In this document: piece by piece, positions 35,726 to 43,729 of the stretch
Numbering within the stretch: position 1 is the first letter of the stretch
Layout: each line of letters starts with the position of its first letter
Origin: Streptomyces sp. A0958
Lineage (GTDB): Bacteria > Actinomycetota > Actinomycetes > Streptomycetales > Streptomycetaceae
Direction: 5' to 3'
DNA length: 64,000 nucleotides
Assembly (NCBI RefSeq): GCF_004795035.1
Contig: NZ_SSBK01000008.1
Location: 169,826-233,825, forward strand
Notes under the pieces: model-generated
The model's input: only the letters and a program-made list of their open reading frames with translations
What the model was told of the DNA's origin: nothing
Database searches by the model: none
Translations under genes and position numbers: made by a program

Positions 35726-36373
35726 ATGAGGCCGAAACTGGTACCCGACGCGATTTTTGAATACATCGTCGAGAACAGCAGCCCGATCGATGAGTTCCAG
35801 CGGAATCTCATTGAGCGTACGGCCGGGGTAGGGGAACGGTCGCGTATGCAGATCGGAACTCCGCAGGGCACGCTCTTCACCTTTCTGACCCAGCTGATGT
35901 CGGCCCGGGCAGTCCTTGAGGTCGGCACATTCACCGGATACTCGGCGCTGGCCTTCGCCAAGGGGCTGCCGGCGAACGGACGGCTGCTCACCTGCGACGT
36001 CAACGAGGAGTGGGCCGCGATCGCCCAGGAGTTGTGGAAGGAGGCCGGGGTGGCGGACCGGATCGAACTGCGGCTCGGCCCGGCCCTCGACACCCTGCGG
36101 AGCCTGCCGCGGACCCCCGACTGGGACCTGGCGTTCATCGACGCGGACAAGGACAACTACACCGCGTACTACGAGGAACTGGTGCCGCGCATCCGCCCGG
36201 GCGGCGTCATCCTCGTCGACAACGTCCTATGGTTCTCGACGGTCGTGAGCGACCCCGAGGGCGAAGGCGCCCCCATGCGCCGGTTCAACGCGCACGTCGC
36301 CGCCGACCCGCGAGTCGAGGCGGTCATCCTGCCGATCGGAGACGGTGTGTCGCTCGTCCGCAAGAAGGCCTGA
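35726..36373 (+). CDS. O-methyltransferase, caffeoyl-CoA type
   Basis: This is a 215-residue class I SAM-dependent O-methyltransferase of the catechol/caffeoyl-CoA family. The SAM-binding motif is VLEVGTFTGYSALAFAKGL. The metal-binding Asp lies in DLAFIDADKDNY and the second in ILVDNVLW. It usually methylates a catechol-like hydroxyl with Mg. ATG at 35726 has AGGG eight bases upstream. It precedes the griI homologue by 81 bases on the same strand and is probably the first gene of the diazo cluster. Confidence 0.88.
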   Translation: MRPKLVPDAIFEYIVENSSPIDEFQRNLIERTAGVGERSRMQIGTPQGTLFTFLTQLMSARAVLEVGTFTGYSALAFAKGLPANGRLLTCDVNEEWAAIAQELWKEAGVADRIELRLGPALDTLRSLPRTPDWDLAFIDADKDNYTAYYEELVPRIRPGGVILVDNVLWFSTVVSDPEGEGAPMRRFNAHVAADPRVEAVILPIGDGVSLVRKKA

Positions 36374-36454
36374 ACACCGGCCGACACCCCTGACCCGGGG
36401 CCGTACCACCGCACATCCCGCACTGACGCAACCCGCTGCACAAGGGAGTGCCTG

Positions 36455-37267
36455 ATGACCACCACCCCCCTCACGGGGAAATCCATGCGCCTGGCCAGAC
36501 TGTCCGGGCACGGGGACGGGCGTTTCCTGCTCGTGCCCCTCGACCACTCGGTGTCGGACGGTCCGATCGCCACCGCCAGCGGCTTCGAGAAGCTGGTGCA
36601 CGACGTCGTGGCCGGGGGCGCCGACGGCATCGTCGTCCACCGGGGCAGAGCCCGCGCCATCGACCCCGAACTCCTGGCCGGTTGCTCCCTGTTGGTTCAC
36701 CTGAGCGCCAGCACGGCACACGGCCCCGACGCCGACGCCAAGGTGCTCGTCGGCGGTGTGGAGGACGCCATCCGGCTGGGCGCCGACGCGGTGAGCGTGC
36801 ACGTGAACATCGGTGCCGACACCGAGTCCGATCAGCTCGCCGATCTCGGTGCCGTCGCGACCGCCTGCGACCTCTGGGGCATGCCGCTGCTCGCCATGAT
36901 CTACCCGCGGGGGCCGCGCGTCGCAGATCCGCACGACCCCACACTGCTGTCCCACGTCGTCAACATCGCCGCCGACCTCGGAGTGGACATCGTCAAGACG
37001 GTGTTCGCGGCGCCGGCCGAGCGCATGGCCGAGGTCGTCGAGAGCTTGCCGCTGCCCCTCATCGTGGCCGGCGGGACCGGCACCACCAGCCTCGCCGACT
37101 TCACCGTTGCCGCCCTCTCGGCAGGGTGCCGCGGACTGGCCGTCGGCCGACGGGTGTTCAGCTCTCCGAATCCGCGCGCCACCGTCCTGGAGCTCGCCGA
37201 GATCATCCACGGCTCCGGCGGCCCCCTCGCTCCCTCGACCCCCTCGCGAATGGCTGGTGTTCTGTGA
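36455..37267 (+). CDS. griI: GriI-type aldolase for 3-amino-4-hydroxybenzoate
   Basis: This is a class I aldolase of the DhnA/FBA family, 270 residues. It resembles GriI of grixazone synthesis, which condenses aspartate semialdehyde with dihydroxyacetone phosphate to a C7N skeleton. The N-terminal block is FLLVPLDHSVSDGP. The Schiff-base Lys is likely in GVDIVKTVFAAPAE, and the phosphate site is IVAGGTGT near GLAVGRRVF. ATG at 36455 has AAGGGAG six bases upstream. It is coupled to the griH homologue (GTGA), the same pair found in all 3,4-AHBA clusters. Confidence 0.88.
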   Translation: MTTTPLTGKSMRLARLSGHGDGRFLLVPLDHSVSDGPIATASGFEKLVHDVVAGGADGIVVHRGRARAIDPELLAGCSLLVHLSASTAHGPDADAKVLVGGVEDAIRLGADAVSVHVNIGADTESDQLADLGAVATACDLWGMPLLAMIYPRGPRVADPHDPTLLSHVVNIAADLGVDIVKTVFAAPAERMAEVVESLPLPLIVAGGTGTTSLADFTVAALSAGCRGLAVGRRVFSSPNPRATVLELAEIIHGSGGPLAPSTPSRMAGVL

Positions 37268-38367
37268 AGCTCAGCTGGATCGACATCCGTACCGTCGGAT
37301 CGGCCAAGAAAGCGGTCGTCGAAGAGGCCGTCCACGCGCGGGTCGACGGCATCGTGGCCGCCGACACCGCGGATCTGACCGGCCTGCCGCCTACGGTGCG
37401 CAAGGTGCTGTTCCCCCAGGGGCAGCCGCTGCCCGAGGACTTCGGCCCCGCCGACGTCGTCATCGTGGAACCGGACAAGCACGGCGAGCCCGCCGAACTG
37501 GCGCTGCGCCACTCCGGCGTCGAGTTCGGCCGCTACGTCGAGATCATCGACGCGGACACGCTCGAAGACGCCTGCCAGTCCGCGCGCACGGACCGGTGGA
37601 GCCTGCTGTACTTCCGCGATCCGACCAAGATCCCTCTGGAGATCGTCATCGCCGCCGCCGCCAAGGCGGAGGGCAGCCTGATCACGGTGGCCAAGGACAC
37701 CGAGGAGGCCGAGATCATCTTCGGGGTCCTGGAGCTCGGCTCGGACGGTGTGCTGATGGCCCCCACCGCCGTCGGCGACGCCACCGCCCTGCGCCGGGCC
37801 GCCGAGGCGGGCGTACCCGACGTGGAGCTGGTCGAATTGGAGGTCACCGGCACGGCGCACGTCGGGATGGGTGACCGGGCCTGTGTGGACACGGCCACCT
37901 ACTTTCGCGAGGACGAGGGAATTCTCGTCGGTTCGCACTCCAAGGGCATGATCCTCTGCGTCAGCGAGACGCACCCCCTGCCCTACATGCCGACCCGGCC
38001 GTTCCGCGTCAACGCCGGTGCCATCCACTCGTACACCCTGGGACAGGGCGAACGGACCAACTACCTGAGCGAACTCAAGGCGGGCAGTAAGGTCACGGCC
38101 GTGGACATCCACGGCCGGACCCGCCTGGTGACTGTGGGCCGCGTCAAGATCGAGACCCGGCCGCTCATCTCGATCGACGCCGTGGGACCGGACGGCCGCA
38201 CGGCCAACCTGATCCTCCAGGACGACTGGCACGTACGGGTCCTGGGCCCGGGCGGCACCGTCCTCAACAGCACCGAACTCAAGCCCGGGGACAAGGTGCT
38301 CGGCTATCTGCCCGTCGCCGACCGGCACGTGGGATACCCGATCAACGAGTTCTGCCTGGAGAAGTGA
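37264..38367 (+). CDS. griH: GriH-type 3-dehydroquinate synthase II homologue
   Basis: The protein is related to archaeal-type dehydroquinate synthase II. In GriH this fold cyclises and aromatises the GriI product to 3-amino-4-hydroxybenzoate. It has 367 residues. Typical blocks are KIPLEIVIAAAAKAEG, ILVGSHSKGMILCVSET and PYMPTRPFRVNAGAIHSY. The GTG start overlaps the griI stop and the stop overlaps the next gene (GTGA). With the aldolase it defines the starter unit of the cluster. Confidence 0.9.
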   Translation: MKLSWIDIRTVGSAKKAVVEEAVHARVDGIVAADTADLTGLPPTVRKVLFPQGQPLPEDFGPADVVIVEPDKHGEPAELALRHSGVEFGRYVEIIDADTLEDACQSARTDRWSLLYFRDPTKIPLEIVIAAAAKAEGSLITVAKDTEEAEIIFGVLELGSDGVLMAPTAVGDATALRRAAEAGVPDVELVELEVTGTAHVGMGDRACVDTATYFREDEGILVGSHSKGMILCVSETHPLPYMPTRPFRVNAGAIHSYTLGQGERTNYLSELKAGSKVTAVDIHGRTRLVTVGRVKIETRPLISIDAVGPDGRTANLILQDDWHVRVLGPGGTVLNSTELKPGDKVLGYLPVADRHVGYPINEFCLEK

Positions 38368-39080
38368 GCTCGGACGAGATCCGGTCGGAGGCCGTGACCC
38401 GGCGCGATCCACGGGCTGACGACACCTTCCGCTACGGGGTGCTGTCAACGCGGACCTACAGCCGGCCCTTCTGCGCGGCCCGCACACCGAGCCGGCACAA
38501 CACGGTCTTCTTCGCCGACGCGCGGCAGGCGCGGAACGCGGGTTTCCGCCCCTGCCCGCGCCGTCGACCCGACAAGGACACAGAAGGGCTGCCGCGGCGG
38601 CCGCGGTGCGTGCCTGCCGCGGCCTGCCGCACCGCGCGCCTGCACCACGCCCTCACCCACGCCGACACCGTCACGGAGGCCATCCACCGGCCCGGATTCA
38701 ACTCCACCGGCACCTTCTACGCAGCGGCCCAGAACCTCCTGGGCATGACCCCCACGGCCTTCCGCCACCGCGGATGCGGAGTGCTGGTCCGCTACGCCGT
38801 CGTGCCCGACGCCACCGGCCGGCTCCTCGTCGCCGGAACCCCGACGGGCCTGTGCGCCGTTCTCTTCGGCCCGGACCGTGACGTTCTCGTCGACCAGGTA
38901 CGTCGCCGCTACGCGGAAGCGGCGGACGTCGCGGACGACCCGGGCCTCGGCAGCCGCCTGGCGCACGCCGTCCGGCACGACACGCGGCCTTGCCACCCCG
39001 CGGTCCCCCAGAAATCCGGCGCCGGGCGCTGGAGGGACGGCTGCGCCAGACCCCCGGTCCCCGAGCCCGGACCCCCGTAG
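38364..39080 (+). CDS. degenerate Ada-type regulator
   Basis: The protein has 238 residues with the domain order of Ada: zinc domain, AraC-type helix-turn-helix, then the start of an MGMT domain. In the zinc domain the methyl-acceptor Cys is Ser33 (TYSRPFC) and the last ligand is Arg67 (CPRRRP), leaving only Cys37 and Cys64. The helix-turn-helix (VTEAIHRPGFNSTGTFYAAA) is recognisable. The MGMT part lacks the PCHR active site and ends in unrelated sequence. It cannot act as a normal Ada methyl acceptor. It is translationally coupled to griH, so it could still bind DNA, or be decaying in place. Confidence 0.75.
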   Translation: MSSDEIRSEAVTRRDPRADDTFRYGVLSTRTYSRPFCAARTPSRHNTVFFADARQARNAGFRPCPRRRPDKDTEGLPRRPRCVPAAACRTARLHHALTHADTVTEAIHRPGFNSTGTFYAAAQNLLGMTPTAFRHRGCGVLVRYAVVPDATGRLLVAGTPTGLCAVLFGPDRDVLVDQVRRRYAEAADVADDPGLGSRLAHAVRHDTRPCHPAVPQKSGAGRWRDGCARPPVPEPGPP

Positions 39081-39102
39081 CCGACGTAGGAGAGACACCC
39101 CC

Positions 39103-40842
39103 ATGAACATCTTCAGGACGCACAGGTCCACCGTGCAGCGCTTGCGGCTGACGGCCGACCGGCAGCTCGGAGCGGGCAACTTCTTCTGGCACGCCTGGCG
39201 GGTGGCCGACGATCGGGACCGGCCGCTTCTGTTCCACCCGGACGTCACCTCCGACCACTGGGACGAGGGCGAGCTGCCCGGACTGTCCCTCAACGACATG
39301 CGGCGCATCGTCATCCGGTACGCGCACTGGTACCGCAGCCACGGCGTACTGCCCCACACACACGTCGGAGTGCTGACCCGCAACGGGCTGTACGGCCTCC
39401 TGCACCACATCGCGCTCACGAGCCTCGGCGCGGTCGCCGTCCACTGCAATCCCAACATGGCGCTGCCCACCGCCGCCGAATACTTCGTCCGCACTCGCGT
39501 CACCGTCCTGGTCGCCGACGCCGACCTGCTCGCGGGCTGCACCCGCATGTGGGACCGGTCCGCGAGCAGCGAAACCAAGGAGATCCTCACCGAGGACATC
39601 CGCCTGCTCCACGAGACCGCCCCCCGCCCGAGCGGACCACTGCCCGGCTTCCCGCACAGGCACCAGCGCGACGACCTGGTGATGATCTCCCACTCCTCCG
39701 GCACCACCGGCCGTCCCAAGGCACCCGTCTTCACCCACACCTCGTTCTTCGACGGCAAGCGCGGCCGCCTGTGGACCTTCCCCTCGCAGCGTTCCGACCG
39801 GATGCTCACCGCGTTGCCGCACAGCCACTCGGCCGGCATCAGCTATCTGACCATGGCACTGCTCCTCGGCATCCCCACCCTCGTGCTGGACGCCGCCGAC
39901 GGGGCGCTGCTGACCCGGGCGATCAACCGGTTCCGGCCGACCTTCGTACTGGGATTCCCGCTGACGCTGGCCGAGATCGACGTCACGCGCGTCACGCCGT
40001 ACGCCGCCCAGTCCATCCACTCGTGGAACGGGATGGGCGACGCCTCGCACGAACGGCACATCCGCCCGCTCACCGCGCTCGGCGCCCGGCACGAGGGCCG
40101 CAGGCGTCTCGCGGGTTCCCGCTACATCGACGGTCTCGGCTCGTCCGAGATGGGCATGGTGCTGTTCCGTACCGTTTACACCCCGCAGAGCACCGACTAC
40201 GACCGGTTGATCGGCCGCCCCATCAAGGCGGTGAAGGACGCCGCCGTCCTCGACGAGCACGGCAACGTCCTGCCCGACGGGGAAGCCGGACTGCTCGGGG
40301 TGCGCACACCCAGCGTCACGCCGGGTTACTGGGACGACCCGGGCCTGAGCCAACAGTCGCTGAGCAACGGCTACTTCCTCACCGGGGACGTCGTACGGCG
40401 GGACCCCGACGGCCGCTGGTACCACCTCGACCGCACACCGGACGTGATCCACACGGCCGACGGCCCCGTGCACAGCCTGCCCCTGGAGGAGCGGGTCCTG
40501 CTGACGACCCAGGCCCTGGACGCCGCCGTCGTCGCCGTCGCGGACCCGGACCGGCCCGGGTCCGATGTGCCGGCCGCGGTGATCCTGTACCGGGACGACG
40601 TGCGGCGTTCGCCGGAGGACCTCCTCCACAGGTGCAACGCCGATCTGCGCAAGAGGGGACTGCGCACCCTCGACGCCCTGATCATCGCCGCCGACCGTGA
40701 GGAACTGCCCGTCGGCCCGACCGGGAAAGTCCTCAAGCGCCGTCTGCGCGAAACCCACCGCGACGTGCTCGGCAAGCCCGCCCAGGACGCGGTCGCCCAC
40801 ACGCACACCCTTCCCGAACCGGTGTCCGCACGCGCCGAGTAG
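39103..40842 (+). CDS. creM: diazo-forming adenylating ligase, CreM-like
   Basis: This is a 579-residue ANL-family ligase. In cremeomycin synthesis CreM activates nitrous acid with ATP and couples it to an aromatic amine to give the ortho-quinone diazide. Visible motifs are A3 ISHSSGTTGRPKAP, A5 YIDGLGSSEMG, A7 LTGDVVRRDPDG and A10 with the catalytic Lys (VGPTGKVLKRRL). ATG at 39103 has GGAGAG upstream. A carboxylate-CoA ligase is the alternative. Presence of the CreE/CreD pair in the same operon favours the diazo-forming role. Confidence 0.82.
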   Translation: MNIFRTHRSTVQRLRLTADRQLGAGNFFWHAWRVADDRDRPLLFHPDVTSDHWDEGELPGLSLNDMRRIVIRYAHWYRSHGVLPHTHVGVLTRNGLYGLLHHIALTSLGAVAVHCNPNMALPTAAEYFVRTRVTVLVADADLLAGCTRMWDRSASSETKEILTEDIRLLHETAPRPSGPLPGFPHRHQRDDLVMISHSSGTTGRPKAPVFTHTSFFDGKRGRLWTFPSQRSDRMLTALPHSHSAGISYLTMALLLGIPTLVLDAADGALLTRAINRFRPTFVLGFPLTLAEIDVTRVTPYAAQSIHSWNGMGDASHERHIRPLTALGARHEGRRRLAGSRYIDGLGSSEMGMVLFRTVYTPQSTDYDRLIGRPIKAVKDAAVLDEHGNVLPDGEAGLLGVRTPSVTPGYWDDPGLSQQSLSNGYFLTGDVVRRDPDGRWYHLDRTPDVIHTADGPVHSLPLEERVLLTTQALDAAVVAVADPDRPGSDVPAAVILYRDDVRRSPEDLLHRCNADLRKRGLRTLDALIIAADREELPVGPTGKVLKRRLRETHRDVLGKPAQDAVAHTHTLPEPVSARAE

Positions 40843-40883
40843 GACACCTCCGAGAGACGATCCGACAGCGAAAGGCACGAGAC

Positions 40884-41906
40884 ATGGCCGACGCGCTTCC
40901 CGCGCGCCGCGTGGTGGACGTTCTCACCGGCGCCTGGCAGGCCCAGGCGCTGCACGCGGCCGCCGTACTGTGCATACCCGACCACATCCAGGCAGGACAC
41001 ACCACCACCGCGGCGCTGGCCGCCGCGACCGACTGCGACAAGGACGCCGTCGAACGGCTCATGCGGCTGCTGACAGCCATGGGCTTCTTCGACGGGGGAG
41101 GCGACGCCGGCTACCGCCTCACCCCGGCCGGCGACCTCCTGCGCGGCGACCACGACCGGTCCATGCGCGACATGGCGGTCGTCTACGGGCAGGAGTTCCA
41201 CCGCGCGTGGGGCGACGTCGTGGACGCGGTCCGCACAGGTACCTCGGGGTTCCAGCACGCGTTCGGCGTGCCGCTGCGCACCCACCTCCTGAGCGACCCC
41301 GAGGCCGCCGTCCGGTTCCAGCGCGCGATGAACGCCGGGAACGTCTTCTTCCAGGACGTCGCGGCCGCCCACGACTTCTCGTCCGCCCGCACCGTCGTCG
41401 ACGTGGCGGGTGGCGCGGGCACCCTGCTGTCGACCGTGCTGCAGGCCCATCCCGGGCTGCACGGCGTGCTCTTCGACCTCCCGCACGTCATTCCGGTCGC
41501 CGAGGCCGCCCTCGGCAGCGTCCTCGGCGCCGACCGCTACGACACCGCGGCGGGCGACCTCTTCGAGAGCGTCCCCGGCGGCGCGGACGTCTATCTGCTC
41601 TCCCGGGTGCTGCAGGACTGGGACGACGCCTCCTGCGTGCGGCTGCTCAAGGTGCTGCGCGAGGCGATGCCGCCAACGGCCCGGCTGCTCGTCGTGGAGC
41701 GGGTGATCCCCGGCCCCGGAGGAGACCAGGAACTGCTCCCGCTGCTGTGGGACCTGCATCTGCTCATGGCCGCAGGCGGCCGCGAGCGCACCCTCGACGG
41801 CTACCGCGGCCTGCTGGAAGGCGCCGGCCTGCGCCTGCGGTCCGTGCACCGACTCGCGCTGGAGACAAGCCTGCTGGTCGTCGAGCAGGCAGAGGAGGAC
41901 AAGTGA
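40884..41906 (+). CDS. O-methyltransferase (plant-type dimer), CreN-like
   Basis: This is a 340-residue SAM-dependent O-methyltransferase with an N-terminal winged-helix dimerisation domain and a C-terminal Rossmann domain. SAM motif is VVDVAGGAGTLLSTVL; downstream blocks DVYLLSRVLQDWDD and LLVVERVIPGPG are typical. The His of the usual catalytic region (LQDWDD instead of LHDWDD) is replaced by Gln. It could methylate the 4-hydroxyl of the aminodihydroxybenzoate, as CreN is thought to do. The stop overlaps the hydroxylase start (GTGA). Confidence 0.86.
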   Translation: MADALPARRVVDVLTGAWQAQALHAAAVLCIPDHIQAGHTTTAALAAATDCDKDAVERLMRLLTAMGFFDGGGDAGYRLTPAGDLLRGDHDRSMRDMAVVYGQEFHRAWGDVVDAVRTGTSGFQHAFGVPLRTHLLSDPEAAVRFQRAMNAGNVFFQDVAAAHDFSSARTVVDVAGGAGTLLSTVLQAHPGLHGVLFDLPHVIPVAEAALGSVLGADRYDTAAGDLFESVPGGADVYLLSRVLQDWDDASCVRLLKVLREAMPPTARLLVVERVIPGPGGDQELLPLLWDLHLLMAAGGRERTLDGYRGLLEGAGLRLRSVHRLALETSLLVVEQAEEDK

Positions 41907-43729
41907 GCGCCCAGCGGGCCGACGGGACCATCGAGCGGCGGGTCCCCGTACTGATCGTGGGAGGCGGCGGGTCCGGACTGACCGCCTCACTGGCCCTGTC
42001 CGACCTCGGTATCGAGTCGCTCCTCGTCGAGCGCCACCCCTCCACGTCCGTGCAGCCCAAGGCTCACATCCTCAACGCCCGGACCATGGAGATCCTCGCC
42101 CACCACCAGGTCGCCGACGACGTCTACCGCGAGGGCGCGCCACCGGAGAACTGCGGCGCGATGGTCTGGCTGACCAGCCTGGGCGGCGACGCACCCTACG
42201 ACCGCAAGGTCCTTTACCGCACGAGCGCCTACGGCGGCGGCGACCTGGCCGCACCGTACGCGGTGGCCTCCGCGCAACCGCACGCCAACCTCGGCCAGCG
42301 CTGGCTGGAGCCCCTGCTGCGCCGCCATGCCGAACAGCGGGGCCCCGGCTCGCTGCTCTTCCACCACGAACTCCTGGACCTGGAAGAGGACGCGACCGGG
42401 GTCACCGCGAGCGTCCTCGACCGGAGCAGCCGGGACAAGCGGATCTTCCGCGTGCGCGCTTCCTACGTGATCGCGGCGGACGGCGGCAAAACCATCGGGC
42501 GGCTGCGGGGCATCCCGATGGAGGGAACACCGACGTTCCTGGAGTGGATCAACCTCCATGTCCGGGCGGACTTCTCGCCGTTCATCCCGTACGACGACGC
42601 CGTAGTCAACCGTGTCTCCAGCCTCTCCGACGACGGGACCCTCGAACACTGCGGTGTCGTCCCCATGGGCCCGGACCGCTGGGGACGCCACTCCCAGGAG
42701 TGGACCCTCATGTTCTCCAGGGCCCCGGGTGCCACGGGCGCCACTGATCTCGACGACGAGACCGTCGTCAAGATGGTGCGGCGCACGCTCAAACTCCCGG
42801 ACGACCACCCCATGGACGTCGAGAGCATCAGTCGCTGGCCCGTCGAGGGCACCGTCGCGCAGCGGTTCCGCGCCGGCCGTGTCTTCCTCGTCGGTGACGC
42901 CGCCCACCGGCATCCGCCCTCCGGGGCCCTGGGACTGAACACCGGAATCCAGGACGCGCACAACCTCGCCTGGAAGCTCGCGCACGTCCTCGCCGGAACG
43001 GCGGGCGAGGCACTCCTCGACAGCTACGAGGCCGAGCGCCGGCCCGTGGCACAGCGCGTGGTCGAACGCGCGGTGTACTCGCTCTTCAACCAGATCGCGT
43101 TCACCGCCGGGACCGGAGTGGTCCATGGAGCCCGTCCCGAGTGGAACCGGGCGCAGATGACCGCACTGTTCTCGGACACACCGGACGGCGAGACCCGGCG
43201 CACCGTGCTGCGCGAGTACTTCGACACGAACCGCATCACGACGGCCCACCTCGGCCTGGAGATGGGCTACGAGTACGGAGACGCCGGATTCGTGGTTCCC
43301 GACGGGACCCCGCGCCCCCCGACCGATCCCCTGGGACTGGAGTACCGGCAGACCGCCCGGCCCGGCGCCCGCCTTCCGCACGCCTGGCTGCGCCGCCGCG
43401 AACAGCGTGTCGCCACCCATCAGCTGCACACCGCTCCCGGTTCGTTCCTGCTGCTCACGGGTGCGCGCGGGGACGCATGGCTGCGGGCCGCACGGGACCT
43501 CGCCGCGCGCCTGGACATCCGTATCGACGCGTACGCAGTCGGCCCCGACGGCGCACTCCAGGACATCGAGGGCATATGGACCCGTCTGCGCGGCCACGAC
43601 GACGACGGAGTCGTCCTGGTGCGCCCGGACGGGTTCGTCGTCGCCCGCCACCTGGCCCACTGCCCTGACCCGTCGCCGGCGCTCGAAGCGGCGCTGCGCG
43701 TGGGCCTGGGCCGACCGGAGGGCTGCTAG
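41903..43729 (+). CDS. FAD-dependent aromatic hydroxylase (CreL-like)
   Basis: This is a group A flavoprotein monooxygenase of 608 residues, of the PheA/TfdB class with a C-terminal thioredoxin-like domain. The FAD motif is VLIVGGGGSGLTASLAL, the DG motif IAADGGKTIGRLRG, and the GD motif VFLVGDAAHRHPPSGALG. It probably hydroxylates 3-amino-4-hydroxybenzoate at C2, the step done by CreL in cremeomycin synthesis. Which of the two hydroxylases does this cannot be decided from sequence. Confidence 0.86.
   Translation: MSAQRADGTIERRVPVLIVGGGGSGLTASLALSDLGIESLLVERHPSTSVQPKAHILNARTMEILAHHQVADDVYREGAPPENCGAMVWLTSLGGDAPYDRKVLYRTSAYGGGDLAAPYAVASAQPHANLGQRWLEPLLRRHAEQRGPGSLLFHHELLDLEEDATGVTASVLDRSSRDKRIFRVRASYVIAADGGKTIGRLRGIPMEGTPTFLEWINLHVRADFSPFIPYDDAVVNRVSSLSDDGTLEHCGVVPMGPDRWGRHSQEWTLMFSRAPGATGATDLDDETVVKMVRRTLKLPDDHPMDVESISRWPVEGTVAQRFRAGRVFLVGDAAHRHPPSGALGLNTGIQDAHNLAWKLAHVLAGTAGEALLDSYEAERRPVAQRVVERAVYSLFNQIAFTAGTGVVHGARPEWNRAQMTALFSDTPDGETRRTVLREYFDTNRITTAHLGLEMGYEYGDAGFVVPDGTPRPPTDPLGLEYRQTARPGARLPHAWLRRREQRVATHQLHTAPGSFLLLTGARGDAWLRAARDLAARLDIRIDAYAVGPDGALQDIEGIWTRLRGHDDDGVVLVRPDGFVVARHLAHCPDPSPALEAALRVGLGRPEGC

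Noticed and set aside
36428..36454. GCAACC followed by a 15-base gap upstream of the griI homologue, as a fifth ECF promoter
   Set aside because: The second box reads TGCCTG, not GTGTTC, and the first box lacks the leading T. It overlaps the ribosome-binding site of the gene.
35726..38367. Grixazone, manumycin or benzoxazole cluster, because of GriI/GriH
   Set aside because: No tyrosinase-like oxidase, PKS or benzoxazole-forming genes are present, while CreE/CreD-type genes are.
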